NCBI RefSeq assembly: GCF_004362825.1
Contig: NZ_SNXZ01000001.1
Coordinates: 1,736,001-1,800,000 of the forward strand
From: Labedaea rhizosphaerae
GTDB taxonomy: Bacteria > Actinomycetota > Actinomycetes > Mycobacteriales > Pseudonocardiaceae
Reading direction: 5' to 3'
Length of the DNA stretch: 64,000 nt
Part shown: positions 45,918 through 55,100 of the stretch, piece after piece
Layout: each line of letters begins with the position of its first letter
Position numbering within the stretch: position 1 is the stretch's first letter
The notes under the pieces: generated by a model
What the model saw: only the letters and a program-made list of their open reading frames with translations
What the model was told of the DNA's origin: nothing
Databases searched by the model: none
Program-made: the position numbers and the translations under genes

Positions 45918-46232
45918 GTGTCCGCGATGGAGGTCGACCCGGACCGGGTCTCGGCTTATGCGAAGACGACCGGCAAGGCCGCGACCGACCTGTCCGGCGC
46001 GCAGGAGAAGCTCACCAGCACGCACCTGAGCGGTGCGGCGTTCGGCGAGCTCGGTCGCACGCTGCGCACCAGCGAGGCGTACAGCAAGGCGTCCGGCACG
46101 TTGCTGAGCCAGCTGAACCGGGCCGTCGCGGCGCTGAGTTCCGCGTCCGAGGGCCTGGACAAGGTCGCCGACGCCCACCGCGGTTCCGACGAGGACGCCG
46201 CGAAGCACATCTCGCGCGCGCACGACCGCTGA
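45918..46232 (+). CDS. EspC-like (DUF2580) ESX-associated protein
   Basis: 104 residues, GTG start with GAGGGGAGAG upstream. All-helical, with 'MEVDPDRVSAYAKTTGKAATDL' and 'LDKVADAHRGSDEDAAKHI', the pattern of the T7SS EspC family (PF10824), which resembles one half of a WXG100 hairpin without the WxG turn. Probably a secreted partner of the next gene, 20 bp downstream. Role inferred. Confidence 0.8.
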   Translation: MSAMEVDPDRVSAYAKTTGKAATDLSGAQEKLTSTHLSGAAFGELGRTLRTSEAYSKASGTLLSQLNRAVAALSSASEGLDKVADAHRGSDEDAAKHISRAHDR

Positions 46233-46252
46233 GCGCGCCAGGAGGCAGTGTC

Positions 46253-47566
46253 ATGCACCCCAGGAGCACGCCCGACCCGATCGACACCGACGCCGACGCG
46301 GTGTTCGCCCGGGTGATGGCCGAGCAACCGGAACCCGCGGCCGTGCCCAGCACGCCGTCACCGAACGCGGTGCTGGCCAAGGCGCCGGACGTCGCCGGTC
46401 CGCGGGTCCCCGACCCGGCCGGCGGCCCGCAGGGCCACGGCGGTCCGGACGGCAAGGACATCGAGAACGGCGTCGCGGGCTACCTGGACTACCTCTCGAA
46501 CCTGGCCGAGCAGCTGGGCGTGCCCGACCCGGTCGAGGAGTACTTCGCGCCGGTGGTCGGCCGGTGGAGCGAGCTGCACAACGAGGCCGAGCGCTGGCGG
46601 GCGGCCGCGAAGACCGCTGACGAGGCGACCACCTCGCTGACCAAGCCGCTGGGCAGCCTGGACTCGGCGTGGCGCGGCAAGGACGCCGACGCGTTCGTGC
46701 AGTACATGAGCACCATGGGCCTGGCGGGCAACGACCTGTCCGACGCGATGGGCGGCATGGCGAAGGCGCTGGACAAGACCGCGAACAGCGTGCGGGAGAT
46801 CGTCCAGCAGCTCGCGGGCATGCTCAGCGACACGGCCGAGACGACGTCGCAGGCCATGACCATGCCGGCCAAGGGCGACCACCGGGTGCGCATGCACCTC
46901 GAGGAGGCGCGCCGGCCCACCAAGGACCTGTTCGACCTGGTGCGGCAGGTGCTGGAAGCGTTCGTGAAGCTGTGCGAGGGCGTCGAGGGCGGCAAGTCCT
47001 TCGACAAGATCGAGATGAAGCACACCTTCCCCGAGCAGAACTTCCAGTTCCCCGACCAGCGCGTCGAGTCGCCGAAGCTGAAGAACACCGACACGGGCAC
47101 GCACGCGTCGGGCACGGACGACGACGCGCAGGACAAGCAGTCGTCCGGCACCGCGTCCGGCGGTGGTTCCGGCTCCGGTGGTGGTGCGCACGCCGTCGGT
47201 GGTGGTGGTGGTGGTGGTGGCGGTGGCGGTAGCGCCGGTTCGTCCGGCGGGGCGCGGGCCGGTGGCTCGGCCGCGGCCGAGAAGCCGCAGCCCGGCGGGT
47301 ACGTCGCGGCCGACGAGCACGTGTCCAACGGTGGCCAGCAGGCCGCGGCCGCCGCTTCGGCCGGCACCGGCGGCGCCCAGGGCGGGCAAGGCGGGCAGCG
47401 CGGCGGTGGCGGCTTCGGCGGCATGCCGCTGATGGGCGGCATGGGCGGCGGTGGTCAGGGCGGCGACCAGGAGCACAAGCGCAGTGCCCGGGTGGTCGGC
47501 GACCCGGCCGACATCTTCGGCCGGCCGACCAAGACGTCCCCGTCGGTCATCGGCGACGAGGAGTAG
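46253..47566 (+). CDS. large WXG-type (PPE-like) type VII secretion substrate
   Basis: 437 residues from ATG 46253 with AGGAGG at 46240-46245. N-terminal 75 residues are Pro-rich and disordered; a helical hairpin (about 75-230) has the WxG-type turn WRG at 140-142; then 'QNFQFPDQR' and a Gly/Ser-rich tail (about 300-410, including a run of Gly) ending in 'PADIFGRPTK...VIGDEE'. The Gly run gives a GGT-rich DNA stretch at 47195-47230. Likely exported by this ESX system with the EspC-like protein. Convergent with the mycosin gene 3 bp away. Confidence 0.8.
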   Translation: MHPRSTPDPIDTDADAVFARVMAEQPEPAAVPSTPSPNAVLAKAPDVAGPRVPDPAGGPQGHGGPDGKDIENGVAGYLDYLSNLAEQLGVPDPVEEYFAPVVGRWSELHNEAERWRAAAKTADEATTSLTKPLGSLDSAWRGKDADAFVQYMSTMGLAGNDLSDAMGGMAKALDKTANSVREIVQQLAGMLSDTAETTSQAMTMPAKGDHRVRMHLEEARRPTKDLFDLVRQVLEAFVKLCEGVEGGKSFDKIEMKHTFPEQNFQFPDQRVESPKLKNTDTGTHASGTDDDAQDKQSSGTASGGGSGSGGGAHAVGGGGGGGGGGGSAGSSGGARAGGSAAAEKPQPGGYVAADEHVSNGGQQAAAAASAGTGGAQGGQGGQRGGGGFGGMPLMGGMGGGGQGGDQEHKRSARVVGDPADIFGRPTKTSPSVIGDEE

Positions 47567-47569
47567 GGC

Positions 47570-49027
47570 TCAGCGGGCGGTCGCGACGGGCCGCCGGTTG
47601 CGGCGCACGGTGTGCACCGCGAACAACGTGATCAGCAGCAACCCGATCCCGCCGCCGGTCCCGGCCAGCGCCACCTGCATCGGCGCCCAGTCCCGCCGTT
47701 GCGCGAGCGGCAACTGCGGTCCCGGGTCTCTCGCCTTGGCCGGCGCAATGCCGTCCTCTTCCGGGATGTACGTGGTCAGCGCGGCCACCGGGTCGACCAT
47801 CCCGTAGCCGACCACGTCGTCGCGCCCGCCCGGTGCGGCCGGGTGCTGCGCGGTGTGGATCAGCCGGTTCATCACCTGGCGGGCCTTGAGCTTGGGGTAT
47901 CGGGCCCGCACGAGCGCGGCCACGCCGGCCACGTACGGCGCCGCGAAGCTGGTGCCGTCGATGTCCTGCCGCTTGGCCTTGTCGAAGGACGTCTGGTTGG
48001 CCAGGCCGGTGCCGGTCGGGTTCAGCGAGGTGATCTTCGTGCCCGGGGCCGCCAGCGTGACCCACGGGCCGTGCACGGAGAAGGTCGCCGGGTCACCGTT
48101 CTCGTCCATGGCGGCCACCGAGATCACGTCGTCGGCGAACCACGGCGGCAGCACGATGGTGTCCGGCTTGCTCGGGTCGGGGCCGTTGTTCTGGTCGGGG
48201 CAGGCCGCCTCGTTGAGGTTGCCGGCCGACGCCACGACCACGACGTCGTGCTCCACGGCGTAGTGCAGCGCCGCCTGCAGCTCCCGCTCGTTGTCGGAGA
48301 TCACCCCGCGGTTCGCCTGACGGCAGCTGTCCACCGACATGTTGATCACGCCGACGTGCCGGTCCGTCGCGCGCCGCACAGCCTGGGCGAGGGTATCCAG
48401 CGTGCCGGCCTTGCGGGTGTCGTTGCCGCTCTGGCCGCTGTTCTTGTCCGGGCCTTTGTACAGCCCGCTGGACTGCCGGATGCTGATGATCCTCGCCTCG
48501 GGCGCGACGCCGATGAAGCCGATCCGCTGGTCGTGCGGATCGCCGGCGATGAGGCCGGCCACCTCGGTGCCGTGCCCGTCGCAGTCCTCGAGGCCGTTGT
48601 CCTTCTGGACGACGTAGTCGCCGCCGCCGATCAGCCGGTCGCCGAGGTACGGGTGCGGGTGCACGCCCGTGTCGATCACTGCGACGGTCACGCCCTTGCC
48701 CCGGGTGAACTTCTGGGCCTCCTCGACCCGCAGCCACTGCTGGCCCCACGCCTTGTCGTGCAACACGATGTTGCCGTCGTCGAGTGACCCCACGCAGGAG
48801 GTGCTGCCCAGCGTGTACGTCTCGTCCGGCTGCCCGCGGTCCTTCGGCAGGTACTTCATCTCGACCGGCGGCGGCTTGGCCCCCGCCCGGTTCGGATCGG
48901 CCTGCGTGGTGGCGGTCGTCGTGGTTTCACCCGGCTCGGCCGCCGCGGTGGTCACGGCGGGCACGGTCAGGGCGAGCAGCACACAGGTGCCGATCGCGCC
49001 GATGCGGAACGTCGGTCGTGCGGCCAA
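47570..49027 (-). CDS. mycP: mycosin, S8 subtilisin-type ESX protease (second copy)
   Basis: 485 residues from TTG 49027; ribosome-binding GAGAAGAG precedes it. Signal peptide (about 1-30), catalytic triad Asp119 (VIDTGVHPHP), His152 (DGHGTEVAG) and Ser360 (DGTSFAAPYVAG), C-terminal membrane anchor (about 450-472) with a short basic tail. Mycosins form the periplasmic cap of ESX complexes and cleave some substrates. It lies 27 bp behind another mycosin gene. Triad complete, so probably active. The last 90 residues nearly match those of the first mycosin. Confidence 0.92.
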   Translation of the reverse strand: MAARPTFRIGAIGTCVLLALTVPAVTTAAAEPGETTTTATTQADPNRAGAKPPPVEMKYLPKDRGQPDETYTLGSTSCVGSLDDGNIVLHDKAWGQQWLRVEEAQKFTRGKGVTVAVIDTGVHPHPYLGDRLIGGGDYVVQKDNGLEDCDGHGTEVAGLIAGDPHDQRIGFIGVAPEARIISIRQSSGLYKGPDKNSGQSGNDTRKAGTLDTLAQAVRRATDRHVGVINMSVDSCRQANRGVISDNERELQAALHYAVEHDVVVVASAGNLNEAACPDQNNGPDPSKPDTIVLPPWFADDVISVAAMDENGDPATFSVHGPWVTLAAPGTKITSLNPTGTGLANQTSFDKAKRQDIDGTSFAAPYVAGVAALVRARYPKLKARQVMNRLIHTAQHPAAPGGRDDVVGYGMVDPVAALTTYIPEEDGIAPAKARDPGPQLPLAQRRDWAPMQVALAGTGGGIGLLLITLFAVHTVRRNRRPVATAR

Positions 49028-49054
49028 CTCTTCTCGTCCCCCAGAGAATCGCCG

Positions 49055-50485
49055 TCAGGTGCGGTGCGCGGGTTTCGGTCCCTTGTTGCGGCGCACGGTG
49101 TGCACCACGAACATCGTTGCGAACAGCAGCCCGATGCCGCCGCCGGTGCCCAGCAACGCCACCTGCATCGGCGCCCAGTCCGGCTCCTGGGCCGGCGGCA
49201 GGCCGCCGGGCAGCTTGATCGCCTTCGCCGGCGCGACGCCGTCCTCTTCCGGGATGTACGTGGTCAGCGCGGCCACCGGGTCGATCATCCCGTAGCCCAC
49301 GACGTTGTCCCGCCCGCCGGGCGTCGCCGGGTGCTGCGCGGTCTGCTCGATGCGCCGCATCACCTGCCGGGCGTTGAGCGTCTTGTACTTCTGCCGCACG
49401 AGCGCGGCCAGGCCGGACACGTACGGCGCGGCGAAGCTGGTGCCCTGGATCGGCGACAGCTGCCCGTTGATCACCGTGCGGTTGGCCAGGCCGTCGGTGG
49501 CCGGGTCGAGGGAGATGATGTCGGTGCCGGGCGCGGCCACGGTCACCCACGGGCCCTGCACGGAGAAGTCGGCGGGGTCGCCGTTCTCGTCCACGGCGGC
49601 CACGGACATCACGTAGTCGGCGAACCACGGCGGCGTGACGATCGTGCTCGGCCGCTGCGGGTCCGGGCCGTTGTTCTGCGACGGGCAGTTGTTCTGGTTG
49701 AGGTTGCCCGCGGACGAGACCAGGACGACGTCCTTGACATCCACCGCGTAGCGCAGCGCGGCCTGCAGCGTCTGCTCCGGCGCCGTGATCGGGCCGGCCG
49801 GGCGGCAGCTGTCCACCGACATGTTGATCACCTTGGCGCCGGCGTCGGACGCCCGCCGGATGGCCATGGCCAGCGTGGTCAGGTTGCCCGCCGGGACGTC
49901 TTTGGGATCCGGGTCGTCGGCCGTCGCCTTGGGTTTGCCCGTGTAGTTGGCGCTGGACTGGCGGATGCTGACGATCGTCGCGTCCGGCGCGACCCCCTTG
50001 AAGCCGATCTTCGACGGCGTCTTGGCCGCGATGATCCCGGCCACCTCGGTGCCGTGCCCGTCGCAGTCCTCGAGGCCGTTGCGCTTCTGGTCGACGTAGT
50101 CGCCGCCACCGCTGAGCCGGTCACCCAGGTAGGGGTGCGGGTGCACGCCGGTGTCGATGACCGCGACCTTCACGTCCTTGCCGGTGGCGAACTTCTGGGC
50201 TTCGGTGATGCGCAGCCGGTCCTGGCCCTTGGACTTGTAGAGCAGCTGGATGTTCTGCCCGAGCGACTTCACGCACTCGGTCTTCAGCTGGTAGGTCAGG
50301 TCCGGCTTGCCGGTGTCGTTGGGCGGCTGGGTGCCTGGCGGCAGCGGCGGCGGCGTGGCGTAGCCGGGCTCGGCGGCGTCGGTGGACGTCGCCGGCTGGG
50401 CCACCACCACGCCAGGCGTGACCAACAGGAGTCCGACAGCGGTGAGGAAAGCGGCGGCGCGCGTGGTCGAGGGCAGCATCGCCAT
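49055..50485 (-). CDS. mycP: mycosin, S8 subtilisin-type ESX protease (first copy)
   Basis: 476 residues from ATG 50485, which shares one base with the eccD stop (TGATG). Signal peptide (about 1-29), Pro-rich N-terminal extension, triad Asp111, His144, Ser350, membrane anchor (about 440-462). Same architecture as the following mycosin; differs in the propeptide and surface loops (for example 'KPKATADDPDPKDVP' around 184-198). Ordinary ESX loci carry one mycosin. Coupled to eccD, so this copy is likely the structural partner of the complex. Confidence 0.93.
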   Translation of the reverse strand: MAMLPSTTRAAAFLTAVGLLLVTPGVVVAQPATSTDAAEPGYATPPPLPPGTQPPNDTGKPDLTYQLKTECVKSLGQNIQLLYKSKGQDRLRITEAQKFATGKDVKVAVIDTGVHPHPYLGDRLSGGGDYVDQKRNGLEDCDGHGTEVAGIIAAKTPSKIGFKGVAPDATIVSIRQSSANYTGKPKATADDPDPKDVPAGNLTTLAMAIRRASDAGAKVINMSVDSCRPAGPITAPEQTLQAALRYAVDVKDVVLVSSAGNLNQNNCPSQNNGPDPQRPSTIVTPPWFADYVMSVAAVDENGDPADFSVQGPWVTVAAPGTDIISLDPATDGLANRTVINGQLSPIQGTSFAAPYVSGLAALVRQKYKTLNARQVMRRIEQTAQHPATPGGRDNVVGYGMIDPVAALTTYIPEEDGVAPAKAIKLPGGLPPAQEPDWAPMQVALLGTGGGIGLLFATMFVVHTVRRNKGPKPAHRT

Positions 50486-51885
50486 CAGCTGGGGAAGATG
50501 TTGGCGTGGCGCAGGGCCATGTACAGGTTCATGACCGCGAGCGCGAGCGGCAGCACCAGCGCGATGCACATGGCCTCCAGGATCTCCACCGTGCGCCGCA
50601 GCGGCGGGGAGAACCGTTGTTCGGGGAACACCACGCCGAGCACCATCGAGCCCGCCGCGATCAGCACGAGCACGGCGAAGACCCACAGCAGCTTCTCGAA
50701 CGCGTCGGCCCGCATCAGCCAGTCGACCAGGATGCCCGCCGCGGCAAGGATTCCCGCCGAGAGCAGTGCGACCGCCTGCGCGCCGTTGGCGTAGCTGCGC
50801 CCGCGCAGCAGCAGCACCGCGGTGGCCACGATCGACAGCAGCAGGTTCCAGATGCTGGAGTACGCGGAGATCTCGATGACCGACAGCGCGGCGACGAGCC
50901 CGGCGCCGACGATCATGCCGGTCATGTACTCGTGGGCCAGGCCCGCGCGCCGCTCGATCGACTCGTAGTCCGGGAAGCCGGTGTCCTCCTTGAGGTCCTC
51001 GGCACTGCCCGGCACGTTCGGCAGCGGCAGCTTGGCCAGCTGGATGGTCAGCCGCGGCAGCAGCGAGATGCCCGCGAGCGCGACGGCGACCGCACCGGCC
51101 GCGATGCTCTCGGACGGCACGTTGCTCAGCGCGCCGACGAAGAACGCCAGCATGCCCAGGGTGCCCGCGGTGACGGCGGCGATGAACGTGGTCACGCCCG
51201 CGCCCAGCAGGAAGATCGACGCGGCCCCGACGATCACCACGAGACCGCTGGCCAGCATCAGGTTCCACGCGCCGAGCTCGCCCGGCACGATGTAGAGCCC
51301 CGCGACGAACGACAGCGGCAGCCCGCCGGCCGCGGCGATGATCACGCCGGTGGTCTCGGCCTGGTAGCCGCGGGCGATGGTGGCGCCGAGGCCGACGGCG
51401 ATGATCGCCGCGATGCCCGCGGTGACCGCGGCCGGGATCCGGTCGCCGCCGCCGAAGGGGCCGGCCAGCAGCACGGTGATCGCCGCGACGACGAGCGCGA
51501 GCCCGCCCGCGATGTGCCCGATGCGGTGCGCGGTCTGCTTGGTCCAGGGCCGGAAGCTGTCCGGGGTGGCCTCCGCGATCGCGTCGACGACGTCGTCGTA
51601 GAGGGGCGGCGGCGGGTTCTCGTTGCGCCTGCGCAACTGCAGCAGTTCACCGTCGACGACGCCGAGGGAAGCCAAGGTGCGGCTCGGGTCCAGCGGGCTG
51701 TCGCCGAGCTTGGCCAGGCACCAGCCGCCGTGGCGGGCGCCCCCATCGGGCGTCGCTTCCTTGGCCATCTCCAGCAGCATCGGCAGCAGGTCCGCCACGG
51801 AAACGTCCGACGGCAGCGCAACGTCGATGCGCGTGCGTGGTGCCACCACCGTCACCCGGCTGAACACCGTCGTCCCGGTTGCCAC
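50485..51885 (-). CDS. eccD: type VII secretion integral membrane protein EccD
   Basis: 466 residues, GTG start. Ubiquitin-like N-terminal domain (about 1-90, 'VTVVAPRTRIDVALPSDVSVADLLP'), then about eleven membrane helices. EccD forms the channel-lining dimer of the ESX inner membrane complex. Ahead of two mycosin genes in one minus-strand operon; divergent from eccC. Confidence 0.93.
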   Translation of the reverse strand: MATGTTVFSRVTVVAPRTRIDVALPSDVSVADLLPMLLEMAKEATPDGGARHGGWCLAKLGDSPLDPSRTLASLGVVDGELLQLRRRNENPPPPLYDDVVDAIAEATPDSFRPWTKQTAHRIGHIAGGLALVVAAITVLLAGPFGGGDRIPAAVTAGIAAIIAVGLGATIARGYQAETTGVIIAAAGGLPLSFVAGLYIVPGELGAWNLMLASGLVVIVGAASIFLLGAGVTTFIAAVTAGTLGMLAFFVGALSNVPSESIAAGAVAVALAGISLLPRLTIQLAKLPLPNVPGSAEDLKEDTGFPDYESIERRAGLAHEYMTGMIVGAGLVAALSVIEISAYSSIWNLLLSIVATAVLLLRGRSYANGAQAVALLSAGILAAAGILVDWLMRADAFEKLLWVFAVLVLIAAGSMVLGVVFPEQRFSPPLRRTVEILEAMCIALVLPLALAVMNLYMALRHANIFPS

Positions 51886-52047
51886 CGCTGGGCCACCCCA
51901 TTCCTCAGTACTACGTCCCGACCTGGATCAGCGGCTCACCGGGTTTGCTCGAACAGCGTCCGGGGCGTCGGTGAGCGCCCCTAGTATGGCCGTACCGCGC
52001 AGCCGTTCACGGCCGGTTCGGCGAACACGGGTGCGCACGCTGTGCGA

Positions 52048-52068
52048 CACGGTCGATAATCGGCCGTG
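52048..52068. promoter_or_regulatory. inverted repeat with embedded -10-like box upstream of eccC
   Basis: CACGGTCGAT-A-ATCGGCCGTG: 10-bp arms with one G-T wobble around a single central base. It contains GATAAT (52055-52060), close to a -10 consensus. A further -10-like TAGTAT is at 51982-51987. The whole 248-bp gap (51886-52133) separates divergent eccD and eccC, so this could be an operator for both. Confidence 0.45.
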
Positions 52069-52092
52069 CACAGCCAGGCAGGGGGTTTGGCA

Positions 52093-52137
52093 GTGGCCTT
52101 GCCCAACGACGAGTTCGGGGAGTTGTTCCGCCGGTGA
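52093..52137 (+). CDS. possible short leader peptide coupled to eccC
   Basis: GTG 52093 to TGA 52135-52137 encodes MALPNDEFGELFRR; a GTG at 52066 in the same frame would give 23 residues. A purine-rich AGGGGG lies at 52080-52085 and the stop overlaps the eccC start (GTGA). It may only serve to bring ribosomes to eccC. No family known; could be chance. Confidence 0.3.
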   Translation: MALPNDEFGELFRR

Positions 52138-55100
52138 GCACGCTGCAGTTCAAGCGGTCGCCCCGTCTTGCGGCACCGCGTCGGCCCGGCGGCGAGGTCC
52201 ACCTGGAGCCGCCGCCCGAGGTGCCCAGGGTCATCCCCGGCAACATCATGATGAAGATGCTGCCCGCGGTCATGATCGTGGCCTCGGTCGGCATGATGGT
52301 CTTCATGTTCGTCGGGATGGGGCGGAACCCGACGTCCTTGCTGTTCGGCGGCATGTTCCTGATGTCGACCATCGGCATGATGGCCGGTGGTGGCGGCCGC
52401 GGTGGCGGGCAGAAGAAAGCGGAGATGAACGAGGACCGCAAGGACTACTTGCGCTACCTCGGCCAGATGCGTGATCGCGCCCGCGACGCCGCGACCGACC
52501 AGCGCGCCGCGCTGGAGTGGAGCCACCCGGACCCGCAGGCGCTGTGGTCGATGGCCACCAGCCGCCGCATGTGGGAGCGCCGCCAGGCCGACCCCGACTT
52601 CTGCCACATCCGCGTCGGCCGCGGCTCGCAGCGCCTGGACACCCGGCTGGTGCCGCCGCAGACCGGCCCGGTCGACGAGCTCGAGCCGATCGCCACGCTG
52701 GCGCTGCGCCGGTTCGTCCGCGCGCACTCGATCGTCCCGCTGCTGCCCATCTCCATCGCGGTGCGCGGGTTCGCCGCCGTCGGCTTCGCCGGCGAGCGCG
52801 AGCGCACCCGCGGCCTGGCCCGGGCCATGATCAGCCAGCTCGCCACCTTCCACACCCCCGACGACGTGCTGATCGCGGTCGTCACGTCCGGGCGGGCGAA
52901 GGACGAGTGGGAGTGGGTGAAGTGGCTGCCGCACACCCAGCACCCGACGATCGTCGACGGCATCGGTGCGCTGCGCATGATGAGCGGCTCGCTGGCCCAG
53001 GTCGAGGTGTGGCTCGACGAGGAGCTGCGCGACCGGCAGCGGTTCACCCGCAACGCCCCGCCGCAGCCCGACCAGCCGCACGTGATCATCGTGATCGACG
53101 ACGGCGAGGTCACCCGCGAGGAGCAGATCATCCTCGAGGAGGGCCTGGTCGGCGTCACCCTGTTCGACCTGTCGGACTCGCTGGGCAACCTCACCGCCCG
53201 CCGCGGCCTGCGCCTGGTGGTCGAGCCCGACCGGCTCGGCGCCCGCAGCGCGAGCGGCGTGGAGTGGTTCGGCGCGCCCGACACCATGACCGTGCCCGAG
53301 GCCGAGGCGTTGGCCCGCAAGCTTTCGCCGTACCGCGTGGGCGCGCAGAGCGACCTGCCCGGCGACGAGGAGCCGCTGCTGTCCAACCCGGGCCTGCTCG
53401 AGCTGCTCGGCATCCCCGGTGACCCGATGACCTTCGACGTCGCCCAGGCGTGGCGGCCGCGGCCGATCCGCGACCGCTACCGGGTGCCCTTCGGCGTCGG
53501 CGAGTTCGGCCAGCCGGTGGAACTGGACATCAAGGAAGCCGCGGCCGAGGGCATGGGCCCGCACGGCCTGTGCATCGGCGCCACCGGTTCCGGCAAGTCG
53601 GAGTTCCTGCGCACCTTGGTGCTGGGCCTGCTGTCCACGCACTCGTCGTCGCAGCTCAACATGATCCTCGTCGACTTCAAGGGTGGTGCGACGTTCCTCG
53701 GCCTGGACAAGGCCCCGCACGTCGCCGCGACGATCACCAACCTGGCCGGCGACCTCACGCTGGTCGACCGCATGCGCGACGCCATCGCCGGTGAGGTGAA
53801 CCGGCGCCAGGAGGTCCTGGCCAAGGGCAACTACAAGAACGTCTGGGACTACGAGCGGGCGCGGGAGAACGGCGCCGACCTCGACCCGTTGCCCGCCTTG
53901 TTCATCTGCATCGACGAGTTCTCCGAGATGCTGACCGCGAAGCCCGACTTCATCGACATCTTCCTGCAGATCGGTCGCGTCGGCCGGTCGCTGCAGATGC
54001 ACATGCTGCTCGCCTCGCAGCGCCTCGAGGAAGGCAAGCTGCGTGGTCTGGACACGTTCCTGTCCTACCGGATCGGCCTGAAGACGTTCTCCGCGGCGGA
54101 GTCCCGCGCGGCGATCGGTGTGCCGGACGCTTTCGAGCTGCCGTCGATCCCCGGTTCGGGCTACCTGAAGTTCGACACCAGCACGATGGTCCGGTTCAAG
54201 GCCGCGTACGTCTCCGGGCCCTACCGCCCGGCGGGCATCCAGGCCGCGGGCCCGGCCGCCGCCGTGACCGGTGACCGGCGGGCGAAGCTCTTCGTGCCCG
54301 ACTTCGTGGAGATCCCGAAGGAGCCGGAGAAGCCGCTCGAGCCGGTGGTGGAGAAGCCCAAGGAGCAGGACTCCAACGAACCCACCGAGCTCGAGGTGAT
54401 CGTCGGCCGGCTGGTCGGGCAGGGCCCGCCCGCGCACGAGGTGTGGCTGCCGCCGCTGGACGAGTCGCCGTCGCTGGACACGCTGCTCCCGCCGCTCTCG
54501 CCGACCGAGGACCGCGGTCTCTCGCCGGTCGGGTTCTACGGCAACGGGCGGCTGCAGATCCCGCTGGGCCTGGTCGACCGGCCGTTCGAGCAGCGTCGTG
54601 ACCTGTTGTGGGCCGACTTCTCCGGCGCCGCGGGTCACGCGGCCATCGTCGGCGGTCCGCAGTCGGGCAAGTCGATGATGCTGCGCACGCTGATCGCGTC
54701 GATGGCGCTGACCCACACGGCCGAGGAAGCGCAGTTCTTCTGCGTCGACCTCGGTGGTGGCACGCTGTCCACCCTGGAGAACATGCCCCACGTCGGTGGC
54801 GTCTCCAGCCGGCTCGACCCGGACAAGACCCGCCGCATGGTGGCCGAGGTGACCTCCCTGGTCAGCGAGCGCGAGCAGCGCTTCCGCGACGCGGGCGTCG
54901 ACTCGATGACCGAGTTCCGCAACCGCAAGCGCCGCGGCGAGCTGCGCGACGACCCGTTCGGCGACGTGTTCCTGATCGTGGACGGCTGGATGAACTTCCG
55001 CCAGGAGTTCGAGGCGCTCGAACAGCAGGTCATGAACCTGGCCTCGACCGGTCTGTCCTACGGCGTGCACATCATCGTGACCGCGAACCGGTGGGCCGAG

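Noticed and set aside
47195-47230. GGT-rich run looked at as a microsatellite or frameshift hotspot
   Set aside because: It codes for a Gly run in frame within a Gly-rich tail; the frame continues to a conserved-looking end, so no frameshift.
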